The notes beneath the pieces are model-generated. The model searched no databases and was not told the origin of the DNA. It saw only the letters and a list, made by a program, of their open reading frames with translations. From the NCBI GenBank assembly GCA_900550295.1, contig URRM01000053.1, positions 1 through 11,241 of the forward strand: a DNA stretch of 11,241 bases, written 5' to 3'. A program made the translations under genes and the position numbers. Origin of the DNA: an uncultured bacterium. GTDB lineage: Bacteria > Cyanobacteriota > Vampirovibrionia > Gastranaerophilales > Gastranaerophilaceae. This document shows, in pieces, positions 1-6,802 of this stretch (positions are counted from its first letter, which is position 1; every line of letters starts with the position of its first letter).

Positions 1-26
1 CCCTTTTATAATCAAATTTATTCCAA

Positions 27-839
27 TTACTTTGTTTTAGGTTTTGCTTTTGCATTTCTAAAATATTGTTCAGTCCAACTTACAATTGCTGCTTGATATT
101 CAGGATGTTGTTTTAAGATTAACATACCACTATTACCGGAATCTGCATTTGCAACATCAAATGTCCCTTGAGCAAATCTTGCTAATCTAATTTGTTGATC
201 CATATAGTAATTGTCTGTTTTACTTGCTAAAGCCAATATAGGAGTTTTTCCTATTTCTGTTAATACAACAGGAATATACAATCCTTTGAATTCTAACGAT
301 GGAGCCAATAAAACTAGTGCTTTAGGTTTAATTTTCATTTTTCTGGCAACAATTACAGCCGTATTTGCACCAATATCGCTACCAACAATAGCATAATTTA
401 CAAAACTTGGTTTGTTTGTTTGTTTTTGAACATATTGAATTGTTTGAACTACATCATTAGGATATTGTTCAAAGTCTTTATTTTTAAACGCTCTCCAAGA
501 ACGTTGATGAAAACTCTTGTCATAAACACTTTTACCGTGCCCACGAAGGTCAATTCTTAAAACAGCATAACCTTTTGCATTAAATTTTTTCTGCAAACTA
601 ATCCAATAAGAACTGTTATATCCTAACGCGTGAAGCATCACAATCGTAGGATAGCCCTTTAATTTTGTTTTCGGATAGCTTAAATATGAACGTATAAGGT
701 GTCCGTCTTTAGTTTGTACAGAAAATTCTCTTTCTGTATAAGGCTTTTTAACCTTTGTCGTTTTTGTTTGAGCAGCAAAGACAGTTTGAGCACTAAATAC
801 AAACATTAAAGTTAAAATTGCAACAAGAAATTTTTTCAT
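27..839 (-). CDS. Secreted alpha/beta-hydrolase-fold protein with altered catalytic motif
   Basis: This 270-residue protein has an N-terminal signal peptide (about residues 1-22: Lys-Lys, hydrophobic core, VFA|A cleavage site), so it is probably exported. The mature part has the alpha/beta-hydrolase layout: an oxyanion-type MLHALG at 68-73, IDLRGHGKS at 96-104, the nucleophile elbow VGSDIGAN at 152-159, and an acid candidate Asp209 in ASKTDN. The family motif is usually G-x-S-x-G, often GASIGAN; here the nucleophile position is Asp155. The usual late His-Gly appears as Ser237-Gly238, although His245 is nearby. It may therefore use an Asp nucleophile, as haloalkane dehalogenases and epoxide hydrolases do, or be inactive. 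The ATG is supported by AAGGA (848-852) 8 nt upstream. It is transcribed divergently from the gene at 995. The substrate cannot be told. The fold is confident; activity is not. Confidence 0.85.
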   Translation of the reverse strand: MKKFLVAILTLMFVFSAQTVFAAQTKTTKVKKPYTEREFSVQTKDGHLIRSYLSYPKTKLKGYPTIVMLHALGYNSSYWISLQKKFNAKGYAVLRIDLRGHGKSVYDKSFHQRSWRAFKNKDFEQYPNDVVQTIQYVQKQTNKPSFVNYAIVGSDIGANTAVIVARKMKIKPKALVLLAPSLEFKGLYIPVVLTEIGKTPILALASKTDNYYMDQQIRLARFAQGTFDVANADSGNSGMLILKQHPEYQAAIVSWTEQYFRNAKAKPKTK

Positions 840-866
840 ACATTTAATCCTTCCAATTTTAATTTT

Positions 867-894
867 ATTATAGTATAAATTTTAAATATTACAA
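867..894 (-). promoter_or_regulatory. Candidate sigma70-type promoter for the secreted hydrolase
   Basis: On the minus strand a perfect -10 TATAAT (867-872) lies 16 nt from a -35-like TTGTAA (889-894). A transcript would start near 860, giving a leader of about 20 nt that contains the GGAAGGA ribosome-binding site. The -35 is weak (4 of 6) and the region is AT-rich, so confidence is moderate. Confidence 0.45.
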
Positions 895-971
895 ATGTTA
901 CAATTTTTTCTAATTCTGAAATTTTGTATAAAAATATATGTTTATATAAATGTTAGTAGACCATTAAGTTG

Positions 972-980
972 TGGTAAAAT
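972..980 (+). promoter_or_regulatory. Candidate extended -10 box for the helical-repeat protein gene
   Basis: TG-g-TAAAAT fits an extended -10 element and has no convincing -35. Transcription would start near 987, inside or beside the GAGGG ribosome-binding site (985-989), leaving a very short leader. An alternative, TATAAA at 945-950 with TTGTAT at 924-929 (15-nt spacing), would give a normal leader. The sequence does not decide between them. Confidence 0.3.
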
Positions 981-994
981 CTTAGAGGGTTAAC

Positions 995-1906
995 ATGACA
1001 GCAATTTCAATTGATACAAATTTATATATGTTAGGCAAAAAGCTTAATATTACATCAGAACGTATGATGAACTACGCCAACAAAACCGTAGATGAAATCA
1101 TTGAAGCTGAAACAGCTCAAGGTAACACTAAAGCTGCTGAATTTGCTAAACAATTGGAAACTGATCCTAATACATTAATTCAAACTTACCAATTGGATAA
1201 TCCGGGTAATAAATTCAACATTATTTCACAATTTCCAAAACAAGAAATGCCGGATATGTTGGAACTTTTGGAGGATGATGATTTAAGATTAGGCTTAAAT
1301 TTCTTCTCTCAAGAACAACTTTTGAAATTAATGGAAAATTATGCACCGATTGAAGAGGTTGTAAATTCGGCTCTTATCTGTTTCCCATTGGGAGATATCA
1401 TGGAAATGATGCCGGATAAAGAATTAAACAACTTTATTATAAACAGAGATTTAGATGAAGAGTTTTTAAAGAAAAACTTAGAAAAAATGCCACCTGAAGT
1501 CATTGCAGTAATGATTGAAGGCGCAACAGGTATGCCTGTAATGGAAGAAAATCCACAAAAATTAATGAGTATGTTGTATGATTTAGATGATGATTCATAC
1601 AAAGAAGCTTTGATTGCAATGGATCCTGATGCGAAAAGAACAATGGTTATGAACATGCAACAACAAGATCCTGAAGTTATGCAATTGTTCCCTGCTGAAG
1701 CATATACTGATATGTTAGCAATCCTTCAAAAACCTGACATGATGGAAGGTATGGCAGCTCTTCAAACAGAATCACTTCTTGCTATGAACGGCGAATTGCC
1801 ACCTGAATTGATGGCTATAGTTTTAACTCAAATTGATCCAAAAGATTTAGCAAAACTTGTTATTAAAGACCATCCTGAGTTGTTGAGTCAGATAGTTGCT
1901 GCATAG
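995..1906 (+). CDS. Met-rich acidic helical-repeat protein of unknown function (MgtE-N/FliG-like)
   Basis: I do not recognise this 303-residue protein by name. It has no signal peptide or membrane segment, so it is probably cytoplasmic. It is strongly acidic and unusually methionine-rich (27 Met). From about residue 80 it repeats a short unit with a Pro or Asp turn followed by an amphipathic helix: MPDKELNNFI (139-148), MPPEVIAVMI (165-174), MDPDAKRTMV (209-218), LPPELMAIVL (268-277) and IDPKDLAKLV (280-289). Such Lxx(D/P)P-helix repeats resemble the superhelical N-domain of MgtE and the ARM-like repeats of FliG, but here without the transporter or any flagellar neighbour. That likeness is inference from the pattern. 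The ATG is preceded by GAGGG 5 nt upstream. The 3' end overlaps the convergent pncC-type gene by 44 bp, and no terminator is seen after the stop. A scaffold or protein-binding role is possible but unproven. Confidence 0.8.
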   Translation: MTAISIDTNLYMLGKKLNITSERMMNYANKTVDEIIEAETAQGNTKAAEFAKQLETDPNTLIQTYQLDNPGNKFNIISQFPKQEMPDMLELLEDDDLRLGLNFFSQEQLLKLMENYAPIEEVVNSALICFPLGDIMEMMPDKELNNFIINRDLDEEFLKKNLEKMPPEVIAVMIEGATGMPVMEENPQKLMSMLYDLDDDSYKEALIAMDPDAKRTMVMNMQQQDPEVMQLFPAEAYTDMLAILQKPDMMEGMAALQTESLLAMNGELPPELMAIVLTQIDPKDLAKLVIKDHPELLSQIVAA

Positions 1907-2438
1907 CAGAATAATTTTCTTGCAAAAAGTTTACAAGGAATTCTAAAGCTGATTGAGTGAATAAATACTTAATCATCTTTCGGCTTAAGTGCGGATTTAC
2001 CTCAACTTTTTTTGCTTTAATTGCATATTTATTTTTAATGGCAACATACATCAAACCAACAGGTTTTCCTACTTCCGGAGTTGTTGGACCGGCAATACCT
2101 GTTGTTGAAATTGCTACGTCGCATCCTGTTTTTGCATAAAGACCTTCAGCCATTTCTTTTGCACATTCTTCACTTACAGCACCATAGGTATCAAGTGTTT
2201 CTTGAGAAACACCTAAGATATCCATTTTTGCTTCATTTGCATAAGTAACAAAGTTTTCTTTAACAAAAGAGGAACTACCTGCAACATCAGTAAGTCTAGA
2301 ACTCAAAAGACCGCCAGTACAAGATTCTGCAGTTGAAACTTTTATTGAATAATTGAACAAAATTCTTGCGACAGTTTGCTCAGTCTTCGTATTCATTTGA
2401 CATTTTATATATTTTAAACTTTCAAAAAACTTATTCAT
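1863..2438 (-). CDS. pncC: CinA C-terminal domain protein, nicotinamide-nucleotide amidohydrolase (PncC type)
   Basis: This is a stand-alone CinA C-terminal domain without the N-terminal molybdopterin-binding-like half of full CinA. The family hydrolyses the amide of nicotinamide mononucleotide to nicotinate mononucleotide and ammonia, returning it to NAD synthesis. Family blocks are intact: TAESCTGG at 36-43 with the likely nucleophile Ser39, YANEAK at 66-71, GAVS at 86-89, TTGIAGP at 112-118 and KPVG at 125-128. Neither possible start has a Shine-Dalgarno sequence. Met1 (2438) would be almost leaderless from the candidate promoter, while Met15 (2396) gives the N-terminal length usual for the family and may be the true start. 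The last 13 or so residues (from about 179) are encoded in the overlap with the convergent gene and look like a non-conserved tail. Family assignment is secure; the amidohydrolase activity is inferred from the family. Confidence 0.92.
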   Translation of the reverse strand: MNKFFESLKYIKCQMNTKTEQTVARILFNYSIKVSTAESCTGGLLSSRLTDVAGSSSFVKENFVTYANEAKMDILGVSQETLDTYGAVSEECAKEMAEGLYAKTGCDVAISTTGIAGPTTPEVGKPVGLMYVAIKNKYAIKAKKVEVNPHLSRKMIKYLFTQSALEFLVNFLQENYSAMQQLSDSTTQDGL

Positions 2439-2446
2439 AACTATAA

Positions 2447-2473
2447 TTTATAGTGGTTATGAAACTTTGTCAA
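2447..2473 (-). promoter_or_regulatory. Candidate promoter of the pncC-type gene
   Basis: A consensus -35 TTGACA (minus strand, 2468-2473) lies 15 nt from a -10-like TATAAA (2447-2452). The predicted start, near 2440, falls right at the Met1 codon, so either the mRNA is leaderless or translation begins at Met15. The promoter sits directly behind the terminator of the upstream GH13 gene, so pncC is independently transcribed. The short spacer lowers confidence. Confidence 0.5.
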
Positions 2474-2477
2474 GCAC

Positions 2478-2509
2478 AAAAAAAGACGAACCATAAAGGC
2501 TCGTCTTTT
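2478..2509 (-). terminator. Intrinsic terminator of the GH13 gene
   Basis: Read on the minus strand, AAAAGACGAGCC pairs with GGTTCGTCTTTT (12 bp including one G-U wobble) around a 5-nt TTTAT loop, and the RNA runs into seven U (A-run at 2478-2484 on the plus strand). It lies 17 bp after the GH13 stop codon. On the plus strand the wobble becomes an A/C mismatch and the T-run is short, so it works best for the minus-strand gene. Confidence 0.88.
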
Positions 2510-2526
2510 GTATATTTTAGATTTTT

Positions 2527-5500
2527 TTATTTAGACATTAGTGCTAATTTTGAACCTGTTTCAACTTTTTTAGCTTGTTGGTACGGATTAGAAACAAAGT
2601 TGAATTGAGGATTGTACATTACCCTTGATTTCTTTGTTTCATTTTGTTCAGGAACTGAGTAAAGAATTAATGTGCTGTCATACATATCGATTCTGTTATC
2701 TTCTCTGAATTTACCTGTTGCCATTACGTGCTTGTAATCTTCTTCACTGTTGAAACGTTTGATAAAGTAGTTACCTTTGTCTACACAAACTTTGTAAACT
2801 GATTTATCTCTGTCGTCTGCATTTCTGAATGTTGTACCTGCTTGTAAACCGGCTCTTAAGCCAACTTTATCATTACCTGTAGTATGCATTGAAATGCTGT
2901 CTAATTTTACGTGTGTAGGATGATATTCAGCTTCTTTATCAAGATTTACATTGTTTGCATTGAATAAAGTTACTGCCATTGCGCCATCTGCAGATTGTCT
3001 TAAGATAGCCGAAACCGGTTTACCTGTTGCAACATCTTTGTGTAAATCCAAAGTGAATGGAGCGCCATCGTTCAATGCTCTTAATTCAGGTCTTTCACGT
3101 AAAGCCATTGTTGCATTCATTTTGTTATAGAAGTTTTGAATAAATTGTTTGTTGTTGTCGTTTAACCAATCCCAACGAACTGCGTTACGGTTTTGGATAT
3201 AAACGTTTTTAGCTTTTTCTTCATAACCTGTCATACCTAATTCATCACCGGCATACATTGTCGGATTACCAGGTAAGCTTACTAAGAATCCCATCATAGC
3301 TTCAAATTTAGTCATTCCAGGTTTTAGAATTGTTTCAAAAGTTGCATTAAATAATTTTGATTTTTCATCGTTATTCAATTTCAAGCCGTGTTTTACTTCT
3401 GCTTGTTTAATTACAGCTTTAATTGTTGTATCAAATGGTTTTGTACCAAATGCATCTGATGAGAATTCTTTGTCTAGGTATTTGCCTGAAGCTAAATCAG
3501 CAACTGATTTACTGATAGCTGAGAATGCTTCGTCTTTTCTTTGACCTTGGAACACTCTGCCTAAAGCTTTTCCAAAACCACCTTTAATTGCATCACCCAT
3601 AGCAATTGCTTTGCTGCTTACTTTACTAAAGTCGATACTATTAATATCACCATCATTAACTTGGTCATACATTTTATCTTTCAAAATTGCAGTTGCAATC
3701 TTTTTGTGATTGTAATTATTTGCAAAGTTTGTATGGAATAAATCCATATCTAAAGACAAGCAGTGTAACATACGAGGTTTATCATGATTACCTACGAATG
3801 TGTAAGAATATAAAATTGAATCCAATGGAGCAGAGTTCAAGTAGTTATCAGAACCTACCATTTTATCAAAAATCTTTCTTTCTCTACCGTTTGCATCAAG
3901 AGTTGCACCGGTTGTAATATCTTTATTGAAGATATTTGCAACATCTGTAAAGAAATAAGAGTAGTTTGCAATACTTGTCATGCCTGCTTCTTGGTGTAAC
4001 TTCATTACAGCATCTTTAGCTGTAGAGAATTTACCTGAATTATCGTGTAATGCAAATTCATCAGTAACTTCTGCAACCATGTATGCATTTTTATTTTCAC
4101 CGATAACGCCTTTTGAGAAGTTTCTCCAGAAATCAACAACGCTAGACCATTCATCTTTAAAGTTTGCATTGCCGTTTCTTAAAGCATCCATATCAGCGAT
4201 ATCTTTTGCAGCATCAATTCTCCAGTCAAGACCGGCATTGTTTCTATCAACAACCATTTCAGCTAAAGCAAAACTGTTTTCATTCAAACCTTGTAAACGT
4301 TTTGCTACAGCATTTGTAATTTCATCTTTATCCTTCATTGAGATATTCTTGATACCTGATTTTAAACGTTTAACCATCAAGTTTGCTTCATCTTCCGGAG
4401 AATCAGCAAGAATATTCATTGATGCAAGAGTTGTTTCTTCTTTTAATTTATTGTAATCGTAAGAAACTGTTCCGTCTTCGTTAACCTTTGCTTGAGTTTT
4501 TGGAGCTACAGCTTTAACTAACGCATATTTTGCAATATCTTGGTTAACTAAAGGTAAAACATATTTACCTAATTTTGAAACTTTATTTCCTTCAAATAAT
4601 TTTCCGCCTAATTTTTTATTTACATTTTGCATTACATCATTTGTAAATCTGTATAAATCTTCTGTAAATAAAGAATCAGCTTTTTTGTAAGTATCTTTGT
4701 TTTCTGCTGTAATTTGAGGATTACCTGCTTTAAACATTTCATAACGACTCATACCGATTTGGTCTGCTTTTGTTGCACGGTTTGTAATTAACGACGAACC
4801 TAATACTGCAACTGTATCATCTGCAAATTCGATTGAATCTAGCGGTAACGACATAATTGATTGAAGAGTTAATTCTTTATAGTCATCTGTTAATTTTGAT
4901 GTTTTTGATTCGTAATCACCGTTAATAACATTTCTTACAATGTTTTCATTAATATCATTATTGGCAGGAAGTTCGCCCTTCTTTGTCAAATCAGCAATTT
5001 GAGCCATTGCTTTTTTAGGATCTGAACTTACATTTTTTAATTCGTGTGCTACGTATTCATTCAGAATATCATTTGTTTTTCTAGTCCAATATTTACCTGA
5101 ATTTACAACGTAATCTTGAGCTTCAAAGTTCTTTGCTTTAATTAGTTGTGTTTGATATTCTCTTTCGTGACGAGGTAAGTTTTCTAAACGTTTTGTATCA
5201 GCATGAGAGAAGACAAAGTTTAATTTTGCGATATCTGTATTAGCATCCCAAGTTTCAAAACCATTTTCGTATTTGTCTTCTAATACATAAGATTCTGATT
5301 GAGTTAAGAATTTTGCTGCCATTGGTTGGTCTAGCATAATCTTCTTATCAGCATTCTTGTTATATGCATTTAAGTTTTTAACGTTTTTGTTGTATGTTTC
5401 AGGATTAATTTCGAAAGAATAAGGAACAACTGTGTCGTTATGATTGTTTATTTCATAAGCGTTGCCAGTGTCTAATTTTTCGTAGGATTTAATTAGATTT

Positions 5501-6603
5501 TTTGCATCTTTTTTATCAGCCTCTGAAACTAATCTGCTATCATAAATTTGAACATATGTAGGTTTCTTTGAATCATATTCTGGGTTTTTAGATGATTTAA
5601 TTTGACCATCTGCACCTTGCTCATATTTGTATGGGGAGTTTACAACTTTGTGACCTACATATTCTTGGTTCTTAGCAAAGATACCCATTGATAAAGGACC
5701 TGATTGTAAACCATTTGCTCTAAACCAATTGTAATATGGAGATTTTTCACCCCATTTTAGCATGTGTTTGAAGTGAACGCCTTCCAAACCTTCGTTAACA
5801 AACGCACCGTCTGAAACAAAGTTTATGCCATTTTTAAATAATTTCTTTTGAAATGATGCATAGTTGTCAATGTTACCAATAGAATTTGACATTTGCATAC
5901 AGTTTTTATTCCAATAACTGTGAGAAGATAAGCTATCATCTGTAAAAATTGGAGTTGAAACAATTCTTGTATACCCCGCTTTTTTGAGCTTGTCTACATT
6001 TGCTTCAATACCTGCTAAAGTACCACCCAATTTATTTGAGAAAGTCTTTGTTGCGTATTTAGCTTTATCTTGAAGATTTTTGTTTAATGTTGGCTTGCCT
6101 TTTTCATCATAAACCCAACCTACAGCATAAGAATCAGGTAGAGCCAATGTCATTGAACCACCTTTAGCAACTTGAGTGCCGTTTTGCATAACTAGGTTGA
6201 ATTTATCAAAATTACCATTCTTTGAATAGTCAATTACAGAGCCTGCATCAACTTGGTAGAATGATTTTGAATTATCTTGTTTGTCTACTAATTTGTAGCG
6301 GTAAGCGAATGGTTCTTTGTTGCTTAATTCGTCATAAGCATAACCCATGTCAATTTTTACACCACGATTACTCAACTTAACTGATTGCACCCCTAAATCA
6401 GTATTTGTAAGCATTTTGTTTACATTATAATTGTCATTTTTGTCTTTTTTTACACTAAAAACTTCCAAATAGCAGTCATATCTGTTGCTGTCATGTGGAA
6501 AATTGAATTCAAATTCACTTGAACCGTTCTCTGACTTCTTGTGGTTAAAACCTGTAAAATTAGGGGTATTTACGGGTTTCATTAAATTAAAATTAACTTT
6601 CAT
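2527..6603 (-). CDS. Very large GH13 alpha-amylase-family protein with extra inserts
   Basis: This 1358-residue protein has no signal peptide and is probably cytoplasmic. After an N-terminal NTPNFTGF motif (12-19) comes a beta-rich domain (about 30-125) like the N-domains of glycogen-acting GH13 enzymes. The catalytic barrel starts at about 193 (GTLAGI, TPIF at 217-220). Region I is VSDGAFVNE (263-271), lacking the usual His. Region II, DWRIDAAK, holds nucleophile Asp797; region III, MVAEV, holds acid/base Glu845; region IV, VGNHD, holds Asp941. LPGNPTMYAGDELGM (1110-1124) and the beta C-domain (about 1180-1320) complete the family pattern. Between regions I and II lie about 520 residues, far more than usual, mostly a helical insert at about 510-785; a second insert lies at about 965-1095. 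All three catalytic acids remain, so activity on alpha-glucan is likely; hydrolase versus transferase cannot be told. AAGGA lies 6 nt before the ATG. It has its own promoter and terminator. Confidence 0.92.
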   Translation of the reverse strand: MKVNFNLMKPVNTPNFTGFNHKKSENGSSEFEFNFPHDSNRYDCYLEVFSVKKDKNDNYNVNKMLTNTDLGVQSVKLSNRGVKIDMGYAYDELSNKEPFAYRYKLVDKQDNSKSFYQVDAGSVIDYSKNGNFDKFNLVMQNGTQVAKGGSMTLALPDSYAVGWVYDEKGKPTLNKNLQDKAKYATKTFSNKLGGTLAGIEANVDKLKKAGYTRIVSTPIFTDDSLSSHSYWNKNCMQMSNSIGNIDNYASFQKKLFKNGINFVSDGAFVNEGLEGVHFKHMLKWGEKSPYYNWFRANGLQSGPLSMGIFAKNQEYVGHKVVNSPYKYEQGADGQIKSSKNPEYDSKKPTYVQIYDSRLVSEADKKDAKNLIKSYEKLDTGNAYEINNHNDTVVPYSFEINPETYNKNVKNLNAYNKNADKKIMLDQPMAAKFLTQSESYVLEDKYENGFETWDANTDIAKLNFVFSHADTKRLENLPRHEREYQTQLIKAKNFEAQDYVVNSGKYWTRKTNDILNEYVAHELKNVSSDPKKAMAQIADLTKKGELPANNDINENIVRNVINGDYESKTSKLTDDYKELTLQSIMSLPLDSIEFADDTVAVLGSSLITNRATKADQIGMSRYEMFKAGNPQITAENKDTYKKADSLFTEDLYRFTNDVMQNVNKKLGGKLFEGNKVSKLGKYVLPLVNQDIAKYALVKAVAPKTQAKVNEDGTVSYDYNKLKEETTLASMNILADSPEDEANLMVKRLKSGIKNISMKDKDEITNAVAKRLQGLNENSFALAEMVVDRNNAGLDWRIDAAKDIADMDALRNGNANFKDEWSSVVDFWRNFSKGVIGENKNAYMVAEVTDEFALHDNSGKFSTAKDAVMKLHQEAGMTSIANYSYFFTDVANIFNKDITTGATLDANGRERKIFDKMVGSDNYLNSAPLDSILYSYTFVGNHDKPRMLHCLSLDMDLFHTNFANNYNHKKIATAILKDKMYDQVNDGDINSIDFSKVSSKAIAMGDAIKGGFGKALGRVFQGQRKDEAFSAISKSVADLASGKYLDKEFSSDAFGTKPFDTTIKAVIKQAEVKHGLKLNNDEKSKLFNATFETILKPGMTKFEAMMGFLVSLPGNPTMYAGDELGMTGYEEKAKNVYIQNRNAVRWDWLNDNNKQFIQNFYNKMNATMALRERPELRALNDGAPFTLDLHKDVATGKPVSAILRQSADGAMAVTLFNANNVNLDKEAEYHPTHVKLDSISMHTTGNDKVGLRAGLQAGTTFRNADDRDKSVYKVCVDKGNYFIKRFNSEEDYKHVMATGKFREDNRIDMYDSTLILYSVPEQNETKKSRVMYNPQFNFVSNPYQQAKKVETGSKLALMSK

Positions 6604-6618
6604 TATTTTTCCTTACAC

Positions 6619-6624
6619 ACTATA
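6619..6624 (-). promoter_or_regulatory. Candidate -10 box of the GH13 gene
   Basis: TATAGT on the minus strand lies just upstream of the AAGGA ribosome-binding site (6610-6614) and would give a short leader. No good -35 is present: the -35 position falls inside the inverted repeat at 6628-6651, as expected if the promoter depends on, or is blocked by, a regulator. Confidence 0.35.
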
Positions 6625-6627
6625 TGT

Positions 6628-6651
6628 TATTTATCTTAAAGTAGATAAATA
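6628..6651. promoter_or_regulatory. Perfect 9-bp inverted repeat, possible operator for the GH13 gene
   Basis: TATTTATCT (6628-6636) and AGATAAATA (6643-6651) are exact reverse complements separated by 6 nt. The element lies 25-48 bp before the GH13 start codon and covers the expected -35 position. Its size and symmetry fit a dimeric repressor or activator site. It has no following T-run in the direction of the gene, so it is not a terminator. The AT-rich composition means chance cannot be excluded. Confidence 0.4.
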
Positions 6652-6753
6652 TTTTTTTTGCCCTAATTTACCCAAAATGTTACAAAAGTTTTACATTAAA
6701 TTTTACCGCCATGACTCGGTTTTGGCATGCTTTTTAAAAATAAAATCAAAACC

Positions 6754-6784
6754 AAAAAGTTGTCTAAAATAAGACAACTTTTTT
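6754..6784 (-). terminator. Intrinsic terminator of the TPR gene
   Basis: AAAAAGTTGTCT (6754-6765) pairs perfectly with AGACAACTTTTT (6772-6783) around a 6-nt loop: a 12-bp stem beginning 18 bp past the TPR stop codon. On the minus strand the stem ends in five T and continues into a T-rich tract. It also has six T on the plus strand and could stop transcription both ways, but no plus-strand gene ends here. Confidence 0.85.
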
Positions 6785-6802
6785 ATATTCCTTGCTATAA
6801 TT

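Noticed and set aside
7..12. Perfect TATAAT on the plus strand near the window start
   Set aside because: There is no plus-strand gene downstream for almost 1 kb and no -35 can be seen; this is expected by chance in AT-rich DNA.
1915..1943. Possible hairpin (CTTG...CAAG) after the stop of the helical-repeat protein
   Set aside because: The stem is only 4 bp with an 11-nt loop and no T-run, too weak to call a terminator.
3980..4456. 158-codon open frame on the plus strand inside the GH13 gene
   Set aside because: It is antisense to a strongly conserved GH13 region that includes two catalytic residues; its product is Ser/Phe/Ala-rich with no family features, as expected for a shadow frame.
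6705..6731. Short GC-richer patch with small inverted and direct repeats (ACCG/CGGT, CATG twice, GCATGC)
   Set aside because: The arms are 4-6 bp and not arranged like a riboswitch, operator or attachment site.
6485..6772. 95-codon plus-strand frame crossing the GH13 start and the intergenic region
   Set aside because: It has no clear ribosome-binding site, overlaps the GH13 N-terminus and runs through the TPR terminator; the low-complexity Lys/Phe-rich product looks like chance.
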